A stretch of DNA of 53,473 nucleotides from Methylophaga sp. (GCF_030651745.1 NZ_JAUSCC010000024.1:1-53473); one strand, 5' to 3'. Positions 27,619 through 36,179 are shown, counted from the stretch's first letter. Numbers and translations are program-made. The notes: generated by a model from the letters alone, not told the origin.

Positions 27619-27673
27619 CAACGGGTAGACTAGAAAACAACCAATCACAATCACTTTATCAGGAGTGACCTTT

Positions 27674-29254
27674 TTGTTTCGCAATCGACTTTATCTGGCC
27701 TTTTTTCTTTTGCTGATTATTACCCTGTTACAGGCCAGTCTTGCTGTGTGGGTTTCGGGTGTGGCGAGTTACCATCTTGAACGTGGTCGTGTTGCCAATC
27801 AAATGCTCAATGAATTTATTGCTTTAGGCGCTGATAAACAGCGATTGAAAGTCTGGCTGGCTCAGGCGCTGCTAACCAAAGAGTCCCCCATTGATCAACG
27901 GGATAATTATTTACAGCAGATGTATGACCATCTGGCAAACATCAATACCTTGTTATTACAGGATCAGAAACTCGCGCAAACAGCTGATGATTTCGATGCG
28001 ATTAGTCAGCAGATGAAAACACTATCGATTCTCGAAACCAATGTGCAAGCATTGCAGCGTAATCTGGAAGAGAAAGAAACCCAACCACTGGCCGAAGCCG
28101 AGTTATGGCGGTTGTTGATTGAAACCTTTGATAATCTTGAAGGATTGGACCTGAAAAATGTGATTGCCAATGCCATCAATTTGCAACGTGAACGCTCCTC
28201 CACCGCTGAATATGCGGCCGCTGAAGCCTTAAAACATGTCAAGTTTCTGGTAGTAGTCATGTTGATTTTTGGCAGTATCACGGCCATCGTCTTGGCTTTA
28301 GTGTTATCACGATCGTTATACCAACCCATTCAGCAATTATTAAATGGTACCTCGGCACTGGCGGAGGGAAATCTGCATTATAGGCTTCCTGAACAGGGAC
28401 ATTCTGAATTCACCATGTTATCCCGAAGTTTTAATCAAATGGCGGCTGGGCTTGAACAAGCCATCCAAAAGGAAGAAAACCACTCCAAACTGGTTGAACA
28501 AGAAGTCGCTGAACGTACCAGACAGTTACAACATGCACTCGAACAACTTCAGCAAGCAGAACAGCAACAAAAACGTTTTCTAGCCGATGTCAGTCATGAA
28601 TTGAGAACACCCGCCACGGCAATTCGGGGAGAAGCAGAGATATGCTTGCGCGGACAAGACAAAGAAGCCCAGATATACAAAGAAAGCCTGGTACGTATTG
28701 TCGACACTGCTAATGATTTATCCAATCGAATTGATGATTTGTTGATGCTGGTACGTGGTGAACAACAATTACAATTACGCTTAAAAACGGTGAGCATTAA
28801 CGACTTTTGGTTAAAACTAAAAAATTCAGCTGATCCATTGCTTTCGGGGTATTCAACAAAACTGCTGACACATTTCAAACCGGAAAATCTCAATGCCGAT
28901 GCGAAACTGTATATCGATATCGACAAGATGCAACAAGCGGTGATGATTCTGTTAGATAACGCCATGAAATATTCCCCCGCTGGCTCAACGATTAAGTTGG
29001 AATTTATCCTGGATGAACAGCTGACCATCCATATTCAGGATAGAGGCATCGGTATCGCTGAGACCGACCTTGAGTTTATTTTTGATCGTTATTTCCGTGC
29101 TGAAAACGCCAGGCAAATGCGACCTGACGGCCTAGGGATCGGTTTGAGTTTATGCCGTTTTATCGTCGAAGCGCATCATGGTTCTATTCATCTAGAAAGT
29201 GAACGAAATGTTGGCACATCGGCGACCATTGAATTGCCGCTTATGGAAAGCTAA
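27674..29254 (+). CDS. Sensor histidine kinase with HAMP domain
   Basis: A 526-residue membrane kinase. Helix 1 (about residues 7-27) and helix 2 (about 189-211) bracket a periplasmic domain of about 160 residues that is helical and Leu/Gln-rich. HAMP (about 212-265), a coiled-coil Gln/Glu-rich linker, HisKA with the phosphorylated His308 in SHELRTP, and a complete HATPase domain (DNAMKYSP, DRGIGI, GLGIGLSL) follow. I prefer a TTG start at 27674 because AGGAG lies 8 bases upstream; the GTG at 27665 overlaps that site. The response regulator gene follows after 6 bases. The signal is unknown. Confidence 0.9.
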   Translation: MFRNRLYLAFFLLLIITLLQASLAVWVSGVASYHLERGRVANQMLNEFIALGADKQRLKVWLAQALLTKESPIDQRDNYLQQMYDHLANINTLLLQDQKLAQTADDFDAISQQMKTLSILETNVQALQRNLEEKETQPLAEAELWRLLIETFDNLEGLDLKNVIANAINLQRERSSTAEYAAAEALKHVKFLVVVMLIFGSITAIVLALVLSRSLYQPIQQLLNGTSALAEGNLHYRLPEQGHSEFTMLSRSFNQMAAGLEQAIQKEENHSKLVEQEVAERTRQLQHALEQLQQAEQQQKRFLADVSHELRTPATAIRGEAEICLRGQDKEAQIYKESLVRIVDTANDLSNRIDDLLMLVRGEQQLQLRLKTVSINDFWLKLKNSADPLLSGYSTKLLTHFKPENLNADAKLYIDIDKMQQAVMILLDNAMKYSPAGSTIKLEFILDEQLTIHIQDRGIGIAETDLEFIFDRYFRAENARQMRPDGLGIGLSLCRFIVEAHHGSIHLESERNVGTSATIELPLMES

Positions 29255-29260
29255 TCCCTG

Positions 29261-29935
29261 ATGAATATTCTAATTGTAGAAGATGATCGAAAAGTCGCTG
29301 ATTTTCTGTATCGAGGTCTCAAAGCTGAGGGTTATTTTGTTTCTATGGTCCACGATGGAGATCATGTTTTGCATGCCATCATGGAGTACCAGCCACGGGT
29401 GATGATTTTAGATCGAATGCTGCCGAATAAAACCGGTTTGGAGATTTGCCAGCTGATTCGCGCACAAAAATTACCGGTCAAAATTCTGATGTTATCGGCC
29501 ATGGGTGAAGTGAACCATCGTATTGAAGGCTTGCGTAATGGTGCAGATGATTACCTTACCAAGCCTTTTGCCTTTGAAGAACTACTGGCACGTATTGAAG
29601 CTCTGGCAAATCGGGCAAACAGCGACATGCAATCACGTCTACTGCAATATGCCGATCTTGAAATGGATCTGGATACCATGCAGGTGAGATGTAAAGGTGT
29701 GAGCTTGGAGCTGACGGCTAAAGAATTTCGTCTGCTGGAATTATTAATGGCCTCGCCGGAAAAGGTGTTCAGCCGGGAGCGGATCCTGACCAATGTCTGG
29801 GAAGCCAATGAAGATCCGCTTACCAATGTGGTGGATGTTTATATTCGCCGTTTGCGCCGTAAAATTGATGAACCGTTTGACACCAAATACATCAAAACCC
29901 TGCGTGGTGTAGGCTATTGTCTGTCACAAAATTAG
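29261..29935 (+). CDS. OmpR/PhoB-family response regulator
   Basis: A 224-residue regulator. The receiver domain (1-115) has the acidic pocket (Glu7, Asp8, Asp9), the phosphorylated Asp51 in MILDRMLP, Ser79 in the place of the usual Ser/Thr, and Lys101. A winged-helix DNA-binding domain (about 128-222) ends with the typical NVVDVYIRRLRRKID and TLRGVGYCL blocks. It is the cognate partner of the kinase in the preceding gene; the order kinase-then-regulator is the reverse of the more common one. Targets are unknown; the neighbours MarC and the NTF2-like protein are on the opposite strand. Confidence 0.93.
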   Translation: MNILIVEDDRKVADFLYRGLKAEGYFVSMVHDGDHVLHAIMEYQPRVMILDRMLPNKTGLEICQLIRAQKLPVKILMLSAMGEVNHRIEGLRNGADDYLTKPFAFEELLARIEALANRANSDMQSRLLQYADLEMDLDTMQVRCKGVSLELTAKEFRLLELLMASPEKVFSRERILTNVWEANEDPLTNVVDVYIRRLRRKIDEPFDTKYIKTLRGVGYCLSQN

Positions 29936-29969
29936 GCCGGACAGATTTGGCATCTGCCCGGCAATCTTG
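29936..29969 (+). terminator. Terminator after response regulator gene
   Basis: GCCGG-A-CAGAT (29936-29946) pairs with ATCTG-C-CCGGC (29952-29962) with one mismatch and a 5-base loop, starting directly after the stop codon. The tail AATCTTGTT is moderately T-rich. It lies between two converging genes and may serve both. Confidence 0.7.
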
Positions 29970-29975
29970 TTCAGC

Positions 29976-30434
29976 TTATTCAGGCATAGCTGAAGAGTGA
30001 TGGTGACGAATCAACCATTGTCCATCAACATAATCGTAAATATAGCTATATCGAGCCTGAACTTGTTGTCCGTCGTCAAAACTAAAAGTATAAATCCCGA
30101 CATCTGAAGCCTGATTACAACTGGTGGTAATAACGCGCTGATTAATTTCACCAACCGGCTTCTTAGCTAAGAAATCAACGAAATAGGCTTCGATACTTGC
30201 AGTATCAGTCCGCATTTCATTTGAGACGGTAGGTAGCAATACGGCATTATCCAGATAATTGGCTGCCACTTGTGCCGGCTCGCCCGTTGCCAATGATGAA
30301 TTCCAGCGTTCAAATAACCCTGCCACCTCATCATTTGTTGGCAATACACAGGATTTAGCGACCTCAGCCTGTGCCGTGCCTGCCAAGCCCAGGGTGACAG
30401 AAGCAATTAAAAACATAGCTGTTTTATTAAGCAT
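29976..30434 (-). CDS. Secreted NTF2-like protein (SgcJ/DUF4440-type)
   Basis: A 152-residue protein with a signal peptide (MLNKTAMFLIASVTLGLAGTAQA) and one domain of the SnoaL/NTF2 cone fold. It is recognisable from LFERWNSSLATGEPAQVAANYLDNAVLLPT and the closing RYSYIYDYVDGQWLIRHHHSS. Proteins of this group are often annotated SgcJ/EcaC oxidoreductase, but that name says little about function. GAGGAAAAA precedes ATG 30434; the longer frame to 30533 has no ribosome site and would hide the signal peptide. Two Cys of the mature protein might form a disulfide. Function unknown. Confidence 0.8.
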   Translation of the reverse strand: MLNKTAMFLIASVTLGLAGTAQAEVAKSCVLPTNDEVAGLFERWNSSLATGEPAQVAANYLDNAVLLPTVSNEMRTDTASIEAYFVDFLAKKPVGEINQRVITTSCNQASDVGIYTFSFDDGQQVQARYSYIYDYVDGQWLIRHHHSSAMPE

Positions 30435-30562
30435 TTTTTCCTCAGTTTGCTGTTTAGGGAGTTCCATCATAGCGATGCTCCATGAACCTAAACTTGAGAG
30501 AAAATGAACACAAACTGCTCTGAACATTAACATCTGATGAACAGAATTTTAATTATCCAGAT

Positions 30563-30598
30563 AAAAATAGCCCCCAAAGCATTTAGCTTTGAAGGCTA
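30563..30598 (-). terminator. Terminator of the doxX-azoR-pirin operon
   Basis: Read on the minus strand, TAGCC and AAAGC pair with GCTTT and GGCTA around loop TAAAT, with a small internal bulge, and the stem is followed by TTTTTAT. It lies a few bases beyond the pirin stop codon at 30602. Confidence 0.85.
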
Positions 30599-30601
30599 GG
30601 A

Positions 30602-31447
30602 TTAAGCTACAAATTGACCACTGCGATAATCAGCAAAAGCTTGTTCCAACTCGGCGCGGGTGTTCATTACAAATGGCCCTGCCCGTTCCACCGGTTCGTT
30701 AATCGGTTTCCCGGCTACAACGATAAAAGTACTGTCCTGTTCAGCCAATACTTTCACCGCATCGCCTTCTTTTAATACCGCCAGTTGCGAAGCACCGATA
30801 GAAGTCGGTTTATCGCCAATACTGACTCGCCCTGCTGCCACGTATACAAAGGCATTATGGGTCGCCGGTATATTGTCTTCAAACACACTGCCAGCAGTCG
30901 CATCAATCACAAAATAAACCGGTTCAACAAAACTGTTATCAATAACACCTTTGGTTCCGTTGATGGTTTCACCGGCAACTACTTTTACCGTTAAACCTGC
31001 TTCGCGTGTTTCTATTGCAATCTCGCTGGCAGCTTTTTCCTGATATCGTGGTGCCATCATTTTCTGTTCAGCGGGCAGATTCACCCATAATTGGAAACCT
31101 GCCAACAAACCCGCTTCCTGCTCAGGTTTTTCTGAGTGGATAATGCCACGGCCTGCTGTCATCCATTGTACGCCGCCAGTTTCGATGACTCCTGCATTAC
31201 CGGCACTGTCTTCATGACGCATCTTGCCAGCCAACATATAGGTTACCGTTTCAAAACCCCGATGTGGATGGGGTGGAAAACCGGCAATATAGTCTTCTGG
31301 TTTATCGCTACCAAACGCATCGAACAGTAAAAACGGATCCAACATATCTATTTCATGCGAGGCAATTAACCGTCTTAACGATACCCCCGCCCCATCCGAA
31401 GTCATCTGACCTCGAATCCATTTTTTCACTTCACGTTGTTGTGCCAT
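30602..31447 (-). CDS. Pirin-family protein (bicupin)
   Basis: A 281-residue bicupin. The N-terminal cupin bears the metal-binding PHPHRGFETVTYML motif and the later GRGIIHSEKPEQE segment with the remaining His and Glu ligands, so the Fe site is intact. Some bacterial pirins are quercetinases and others act on protein partners; the sequence does not decide. AAGGAGG lies 5 bases before ATG 31447, a very strong site. It is the last gene of the doxX-azoR-pirin operon, 10 bases after azoR. Confidence 0.92.
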   Translation of the reverse strand: MAQQREVKKWIRGQMTSDGAGVSLRRLIASHEIDMLDPFLLFDAFGSDKPEDYIAGFPPHPHRGFETVTYMLAGKMRHEDSAGNAGVIETGGVQWMTAGRGIIHSEKPEQEAGLLAGFQLWVNLPAEQKMMAPRYQEKAASEIAIETREAGLTVKVVAGETINGTKGVIDNSFVEPVYFVIDATAGSVFEDNIPATHNAFVYVAAGRVSIGDKPTSIGASQLAVLKEGDAVKVLAEQDSTFIVVAGKPINEPVERAGPFVMNTRAELEQAFADYRSGQFVA

Positions 31448-31457
31448 GATGGCCTCC

Positions 31458-32042
31458 TTACGCCGCAATCACTGCAGCCAATTTCTCGCTGCTGTCCGGC
31501 TGTTCAAAATAGTGGTTGGCATTGACCAATGTGACATCACTAATGCCAATAAACTGCATAAAAAATTTCAAATACTGACTGGCAAAATCCACATCACTTT
31601 CCAGTGGTACGCCACCTGATGCCATCACCAGATAAACTTTTTTGTTTTCCAGTAATCCGACAGGACCATTTTCGGTATAGCGAAAGGTTTCGCGCGCTCT
31701 GGCCACCAGATCAATCCAGGCTTTGAGAACTGCCGGTATACCAAAGTTATAAATCGGTACTGCCAGAACCATTACATCTGCAGCCTTGACTTCATTAATC
31801 AGCTGATCAGACAAGGCCAATACATTTTTTTGTGCCTCACTTCTATCAGCTGGATCGGTAAAGTTGGAATTAATCCATTCTTCGTTGATAAATGGCAAAC
31901 CTGTAGCCACATCACGTTGCTGCAAGGTTACATCATGTTGATTAGCCAATATCTCGGTTAACTGGGTCGATACCGTCCGGGTTAATGATCCGTCATAACG
32001 ACCACTGGCATTAATATGTAATACATTTAATTTTTGCATCAT
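31458..32042 (-). CDS. azoR: FMN-dependent NADH-azoreductase (AzoR-like)
   Basis: A 194-residue flavodoxin-fold quinone/azo reductase. The FMN phosphate loop NASGRYDGSLTRTVS (residues 11-25) and the later PIYNFGIPAVLKAWID segment are characteristic of AzoR. It reduces quinones by two electrons and so protects against thiol and quinone stress. AAGGA lies 5-6 bases before the start. It sits between doxX (8 bases upstream) and the pirin gene, in an operon divergent from a LysR regulator. Confidence 0.93.
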   Translation of the reverse strand: MMQKLNVLHINASGRYDGSLTRTVSTQLTEILANQHDVTLQQRDVATGLPFINEEWINSNFTDPADRSEAQKNVLALSDQLINEVKAADVMVLAVPIYNFGIPAVLKAWIDLVARARETFRYTENGPVGLLENKKVYLVMASGGVPLESDVDFASQYLKFFMQFIGISDVTLVNANHYFEQPDSSEKLAAVIAA

Positions 32043-32050
32043 TTAATTCC

Positions 32051-32440
32051 TTATGTACGCGCAGCCAGCGCTGCATCAATTGAAAAGCGTTTTGCACCAT
32101 GGCTCATCAACACCAAAAAACCACCGGCTATTGCGATATTTTTCATAAACAAAATACTTTGAATTTGATCGGCAAAATCAAGGTGAAAAAACACTGCCGA
32201 TAAAATTGAAAATCCCGCCAGCAAAAAAGCTGTGATACGGGTTTGAAAACCAACAATAATCGCGATCGCACCCAATATTTCTGTGGCAATCACCAGCGGT
32301 AAAAGAGCCGGCGAAATCCCCATAGCAGCCATGTATTGAGCTGTTCCTTCATAGCCAGCACCAAGCTTGCTTAAACCTGCACTGAGAAACAGTACTGAAA
32401 GTAAAATTCGTCCTGTCAGGTCGGTAATATTGCTAAACAT
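32051..32440 (-). CDS. DoxX-family membrane protein
   Basis: A 129-residue protein with four hydrophobic helices and the DoxX start block RILLSVLFLSAGLSKLGAG. The family includes subunits of quinone-linked oxidases but most bacterial members are uncharacterised. AAGGAAAT precedes ATG 32440; the longer frame to 32473 is not supported. First gene of the three-gene operon, with a 108-base divergent promoter region before it. Confidence 0.9.
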   Translation of the reverse strand: MFSNITDLTGRILLSVLFLSAGLSKLGAGYEGTAQYMAAMGISPALLPLVIATEILGAIAIIVGFQTRITAFLLAGFSILSAVFFHLDFADQIQSILFMKNIAIAGGFLVLMSHGAKRFSIDAALAART

Positions 32441-32517
32441 TTTTATTTCCTTGTTAAGTAAGTACGGTGCCATTTTATAGTTCTTGAAATTTAGATAAAG
32501 AATGCTATAAAGAAATT

Positions 32518-32540
32518 ATTGTTGATAAATAAAGAACAAT
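32518..32540 (+). promoter_or_regulatory. Possible LysR-regulator binding site
   Basis: ATTGTT (32518-32523) and AACAAT (32535-32540) form an inverted repeat spaced by 11 bases, in the divergent region between doxX and the LysR gene. The form fits the T-N11-A box of LysR-type regulators. It lies just before the regulator's ribosome site, so autoregulation is also possible. Confidence 0.45.
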
Positions 32541-32554
32541 AAGAGGATATGTTG

Positions 32555-33460
32555 GTGAATCAAATTGAAGATATGCAAACTTTTAAACGTATTGTCGAAG
32601 CCGGCAGTATCAGCCTTGCTGCCGAACAGCTTGATACTGTTAAATCGGCGGTGAGTAAGCGGTTAAAAGAATTGGAAAAGCGCTTGAATGTGACCTTGTT
32701 GCAACGCACCACCCGACGCCAAACGCTAACCGAGGCCGGACATCGTTATTATCAGCATTGTTTGCGTTTACTGGATGATATTGCTGAAGCGGAAGCGCAG
32801 ATATCAGATATTGAGGCCGAACTCAGTGGCAAACTGCGAATTTCTGCCCCAGTCTCATTTGGTTTAATGCATCTGGGCCCTGCTTTGCAGGAGTTTCAAC
32901 AGATACATCCATTGATTGAAATGTCGATTGATTTTAATGATCGGCTGGTTGATTTGATTGCCGACGGTTTTGATTTGGCGATACGCATCGCCAGACTGGA
33001 TGACTCAACATTAATTGCCAAAAAACTATCGTCCACCAGGCTGGTAGTGTGTGCCAGTCCTGAATATCTTGCCTACCATGGCACTCCCGTCATCCCTACC
33101 GATCTCACTAATGGTCATGCCATTTTGCATTATCGAAATACCTCTGAAAGTTGGCAGTTTCAACAGGATGGCAGCCCGATAAGTCTGCATTTGCAAGGAA
33201 AAATTTCTGCCAATAATGGCAATTTTCTATGTGATGTTGCCATCGCAGGACAAGGCATTATCACTTCGCCTGATTTCATCTGTTATCAAGCTGTACAGTC
33301 TGGTCAACTGCAGGTCATATTGCGTGACTACATGCACGACAGTGAGCTTGGCATTTACGCGGTGTACCCACAAACACGTTATTTACCAAGACGCAGTCAG
33401 ATCTTGATTGCTTATTTGCAAAATTATTTTTCCCGTAATGCACCTTGGCTGGATTGCTGA
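32555..33460 (+). CDS. LysR-family transcriptional regulator
   Basis: A 301-residue regulator. Its N-terminal winged helix-turn-helix (MNQIEDMQTFKRIVEAGSIS, then AVSKRLKELEKRLNVTLLQRTTR) is followed by the periplasmic-binding-like effector domain (about 88-295). I prefer GTG 32555 because AGAGGA (32542-32547) is 7 bases upstream; the ATG at 32549 touches that site. It is divergent from doxX-azoR-pirin and is likely to control them (inference from the layout). Regulators in this position often respond to quinones or electrophiles. Confidence 0.92.
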   Translation: MNQIEDMQTFKRIVEAGSISLAAEQLDTVKSAVSKRLKELEKRLNVTLLQRTTRRQTLTEAGHRYYQHCLRLLDDIAEAEAQISDIEAELSGKLRISAPVSFGLMHLGPALQEFQQIHPLIEMSIDFNDRLVDLIADGFDLAIRIARLDDSTLIAKKLSSTRLVVCASPEYLAYHGTPVIPTDLTNGHAILHYRNTSESWQFQQDGSPISLHLQGKISANNGNFLCDVAIAGQGIITSPDFICYQAVQSGQLQVILRDYMHDSELGIYAVYPQTRYLPRRSQILIAYLQNYFSRNAPWLDC

Positions 33461-33539
33461 GCCATTTGACAGGCCTTGGAGACAATGCTCAACTGTCGGC
33501 CATAACAATAAGCTTCACTATCATTACAGAGAGAAATAT

Positions 33540-34196
33540 ATGACTGAAATCTATGGTTCACAGCACCGGCAATTACAACAGGAATTTAATAAAGAAAAGC
33601 TCGCCGATCGGGTTGGCGAAGCCATCATCACCGATTACATAACTGACCAGCACCGCAGCTTTATCGCCAGCCGCGATTTCTTTTTTCTATCGACAGTTGA
33701 TCATCGAGGTTTTCCAACTTGTTCCCATAAGGGCGGCGATGTTGGCTTTGTCAAAATCCTTGATGACAAAACGCTTGCCTTCCCAAGCCTGGATGGCAAT
33801 GGCATGTATCTGTCGATGGGGAATATTGATGCTAATAAAAAAATTGGCATGCTGTTTATCGATTTTGAAACCCCGCATCGGGTACGAGTGCATGGCACTG
33901 CCGAATTGAGCCGTGATCCTGCAGACCTGGCTTTATTCCATGAAGCTGAACTGGTGGTAAAAGTGACCATTGAGGATATGTTTCAAAACTGTCCGCGTTA
34001 TATACATCGTTACAAACGCATCAGCGAATCCCGTTATGTCCCTAAAACTGAATGTGAGACACCACTTCCGGTCTGGAAGCGTCTGGATGCGGTTCAGGAT
34101 GTCATTGACGATGCCGAAAAAGCCAAAGTGGCTTTGGAAGGCGGCATTATTACCATGGAAGAATATGAAGCCTTACTGCTTAAAGGCGAAGCATAA
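33540..34196 (+). CDS. Pyridoxamine-phosphate-oxidase-like flavin-binding protein
   Basis: A 218-residue protein with a split-barrel FMN-binding fold. Marks are SRDFFFLSTVDHRGFPTCSHKGGDVGF and GNIDANKKIGMLFIDFETPHRVRVHGTAEL. It is similar in layout to COG3576-type proteins; a classic PdxH role is unlikely because the typical C-terminal RxxP-type substrate segment is not seen. The ATG at 33540 was chosen; the longer frame overlaps the LysR gene. GAGAG lies in the usual position. It sits 79 bases downstream of the LysR gene and may be co-transcribed with it. Confidence 0.85.
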   Translation: MTEIYGSQHRQLQQEFNKEKLADRVGEAIITDYITDQHRSFIASRDFFFLSTVDHRGFPTCSHKGGDVGFVKILDDKTLAFPSLDGNGMYLSMGNIDANKKIGMLFIDFETPHRVRVHGTAELSRDPADLALFHEAELVVKVTIEDMFQNCPRYIHRYKRISESRYVPKTECETPLPVWKRLDAVQDVIDDAEKAKVALEGGIITMEEYEALLLKGEA

Positions 34197-34201
34197 TTTA
34201 T

Positions 34202-34256
34202 TAAATATCAGTGGTTTGCGCACCACTGTGTCTCATCGCTACCACATTGATATTTA
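34202..34256 (+). repeat. Nested inverted repeats after the PNPOx-like gene
   Basis: TAAATATCA (34202-34210) pairs with TGATATTTA (34248-34256), and inside it CAGTGGT (34209-34215) pairs with ACCACTG (34222-34228), sharing two bases. A separate strong terminator follows at 34275-34319. The arrangement may be a complex 3' end or a small RNA-like structure; no T-run follows the first repeats. Confidence 0.45.
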
Positions 34257-34274
34257 GGGAAAATTTCATGTAAG

Positions 34275-34319
34275 TGATCAACGCCCGAAAAATCAGGATT
34301 TCGGGTGTTGATCATTTTT
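34275..34319 (+). terminator. Terminator of the PNPOx-like gene
   Basis: A 16-base stem (34275-34290 with 34299-34314, one G-T wobble) with an 8-base loop is followed by TTTTTA. It sits 79 bases past the stop codon and 82 bases before the MEMO gene. Confidence 0.88.
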
Positions 34320-34400
34320 ACGGCTAAATCCTTGCTTGAAAATCCATATTGCGAAGCGAATACTCAATCATCCAAGGCCTTAGAGTTGAGGATAAAAACA

Positions 34401-35189
34401 ATGATTTCGATTCGCCCAAGCGCAGTTGCAGGTTTGTATTATCCCGCCCGATCGACCGAGCTGGAAGACCTGCTCACCAAACAATTTGATAACCCCTCAG
34501 ATCATATCCACCATCGTGCAAAAGCCTTGATTGTGCCGCATGGTGGTTTTTTCTATTCAGGTCAGGTTGCCGCCAAGGCTTATCAGTCTTTAATAGAAAT
34601 TGCTGATGATATTGAACGTGTCGTATTAATTGGCCCGTCCCATCGAACGGACTTTAAAGGCGTAGCGATGAGTGAGGCAGATTACTTTGCCACCCCGATG
34701 GGCAGTGTGGCGGTAGACAAAAAAATCTATCCGCAGTTAAGTCGCATTAAAGGGGTGGAAACATACGAAAGCCCACACGACAGCGAACATTGCCTGGAAG
34801 TCCAATTACCTTTTTTACAATATTCGCTTAACCAATTTGAAATTGTGCCGTTGCTGACCGGTAAAGCCAGTTCTGCATTAATTGCCGATGTATTGGGCAC
34901 TGCAACCAAAGATGCTAAGTCATTAATCGTGATCAGTTCTGATCTGAGCCACTATCTGGATTACGAAACCGCTCGCAAAATTGACCAATATACTTCTCAA
35001 GCGATCATCAGTATGGATAATCATGATATTGATAAATTTCATGCTTGCGGCTGTGATGCCATTCGTGGCTTTCTCGAGTTCGCCCGTAATGAAAAGATGT
35101 CAGGGCAAATCATGGCCTTAAGTAATTCAGGTGATGTGGTTGGTAAAAAAGACAGTGTTGTCGGGTATGGCGCCTATCTGTTCGAATAA
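34401..35189 (+). CDS. MEMO-family protein (AmmeMemoRadiSam protein B-like)
   Basis: A 262-residue protein of the MEMO1 family, whose fold is that of LigB-type metal-dependent dioxygenases. The presumed metal or redox ligands are visible: His47 in VPHGGFFYSG, His81 in GPSHRTDF, His184 in SSDLSHYL and Cys216/Cys218 in HACGCDA. Other bacterial members occur with an AMMECR1 protein and a radical-SAM enzyme; neither is in this window. The start at 34401 was chosen over a longer frame because of GAGG nine bases upstream. It converges on the HAD gene, with the last 16 bases overlapping. The reaction is not established. Confidence 0.85.
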   Translation: MISIRPSAVAGLYYPARSTELEDLLTKQFDNPSDHIHHRAKALIVPHGGFFYSGQVAAKAYQSLIEIADDIERVVLIGPSHRTDFKGVAMSEADYFATPMGSVAVDKKIYPQLSRIKGVETYESPHDSEHCLEVQLPFLQYSLNQFEIVPLLTGKASSALIADVLGTATKDAKSLIVISSDLSHYLDYETARKIDQYTSQAIISMDNHDIDKFHACGCDAIRGFLEFARNEKMSGQIMALSNSGDVVGKKDSVVGYGAYLFE

Positions 35190-35956
35190 TCATAGGACGG
35201 TTTAATCACCCGATTTACCGCATCGACCACATTAGGACAAAGCCATGCACCGGGATAACGAATCTTCTCTTCGTCTCCTGGTGTATATTTTCCAGTTTGC
35301 ACCAGACAGGCTCTTAATCCTGCAGCCAACGCCCCTTCCACATCAGCAAACATATCATCACCAATCATGAGTACTTCTTCGGCTTTAAAACCTGTCGATT
35401 CCACTGCCGTTTGAAAAAATGCTTTGGCCGGTTTCCCTAAAATCTCAGCTTCCACATCACAAGCAAATTCAAGTGCAGCTATAAAAGGCCCGGCATCCAA
35501 CAATAACTGATTGTTTTGTCGAAAATAACGATTCAAACCAACTCCCAATAAGGGAGCACCTTGCATAATCAACTGAAATGCCCGGTTCATGCTCTCATAA
35601 CTAAAACCATCAGCGGCATCCGCAACTACCACAGCATTGGGAGAATTCTGATCCAGATCGGCAAATTCCGGCAGCAAATTTTTGTGAACCAGACAATACG
35701 GACGTAATTTGCGTTGCTGCAGCACTTGTCTTAGCGCCACCGGAGCAGTAAATACTTCGTCTACACTTAGGTCAAAACCCATTTTTAATAAAGATTGCAA
35801 CATGTCCGTGCTGGTACTGCGAGAGGTATTGGTCACAAACCGGACGATCTTTTGCTCGTCTCGGGCCCGCTGAATGGCTTCAATAGCACCAGCAACTGGT
35901 AACTTATCAACATGCAATACACCACTGATATCAAATAAAATTGCTTTTATCATCAT
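35174..35956 (-). CDS. HAD-superfamily phosphatase (LHPP/HAD-IIA-like)
   Basis: A 260-residue hydrolase. The first HAD motif reads FDISGVL, with Ser in the place of the second Asp (residues 9-11), a known variation of the LHPP/TIGR01458 group. NTSRS (second motif), a type IIA cap (about 80-180) and GDDMFADVEGALAAG (last motif) complete the set. Human LHPP is a protein-histidine phosphatase; here the substrate is unknown. GAGGTG lies just upstream of the start codon. The 3' ends of this gene and the MEMO gene overlap by 16 bases. Confidence 0.87.
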   Translation of the reverse strand: MMIKAILFDISGVLHVDKLPVAGAIEAIQRARDEQKIVRFVTNTSRSTSTDMLQSLLKMGFDLSVDEVFTAPVALRQVLQQRKLRPYCLVHKNLLPEFADLDQNSPNAVVVADAADGFSYESMNRAFQLIMQGAPLLGVGLNRYFRQNNQLLLDAGPFIAALEFACDVEAEILGKPAKAFFQTAVESTGFKAEEVLMIGDDMFADVEGALAAGLRACLVQTGKYTPGDEEKIRYPGAWLCPNVVDAVNRVIKPSYDYSNR

Positions 35957-36111
35957 AATCACCTCGGGTGTTCTGACACGGTAAATTATGCTCGGATATA
36001 CCGAGACAAACAATTACTCGCCTACATCTGAATGATTATAAGTCACTGAAATCGTAATCAATATGGCAGCAGTTTTTCATCCACTTTTTCGATAGAGACG
36101 GCTATGAAAGA

Positions 36112-36141
36112 TTACCAGCGTTATAGTAAACAAGATAGAAT
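36112..36141 (+). promoter_or_regulatory. Possible promoter of rimO
   Basis: TTACCA (36112-36117) and TAGAAT (36136-36141) match the sigma-70 hexamers at 4 of 6 and 5 of 6 positions with an 18-base spacer. Transcription would start near 36148, giving a leader of about 32 bases. Confidence 0.5.
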
Positions 36142-36179
36142 AGCCGCCTTTTACACTCTCCCAGTTACAGGTTACGCTT

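Noticed and set aside
36105..36179. An ATG at about 36105 opening a frame that runs into rimO
   Set aside because: It is out of frame with rimO, has no ribosome site and contains the probable rimO promoter.
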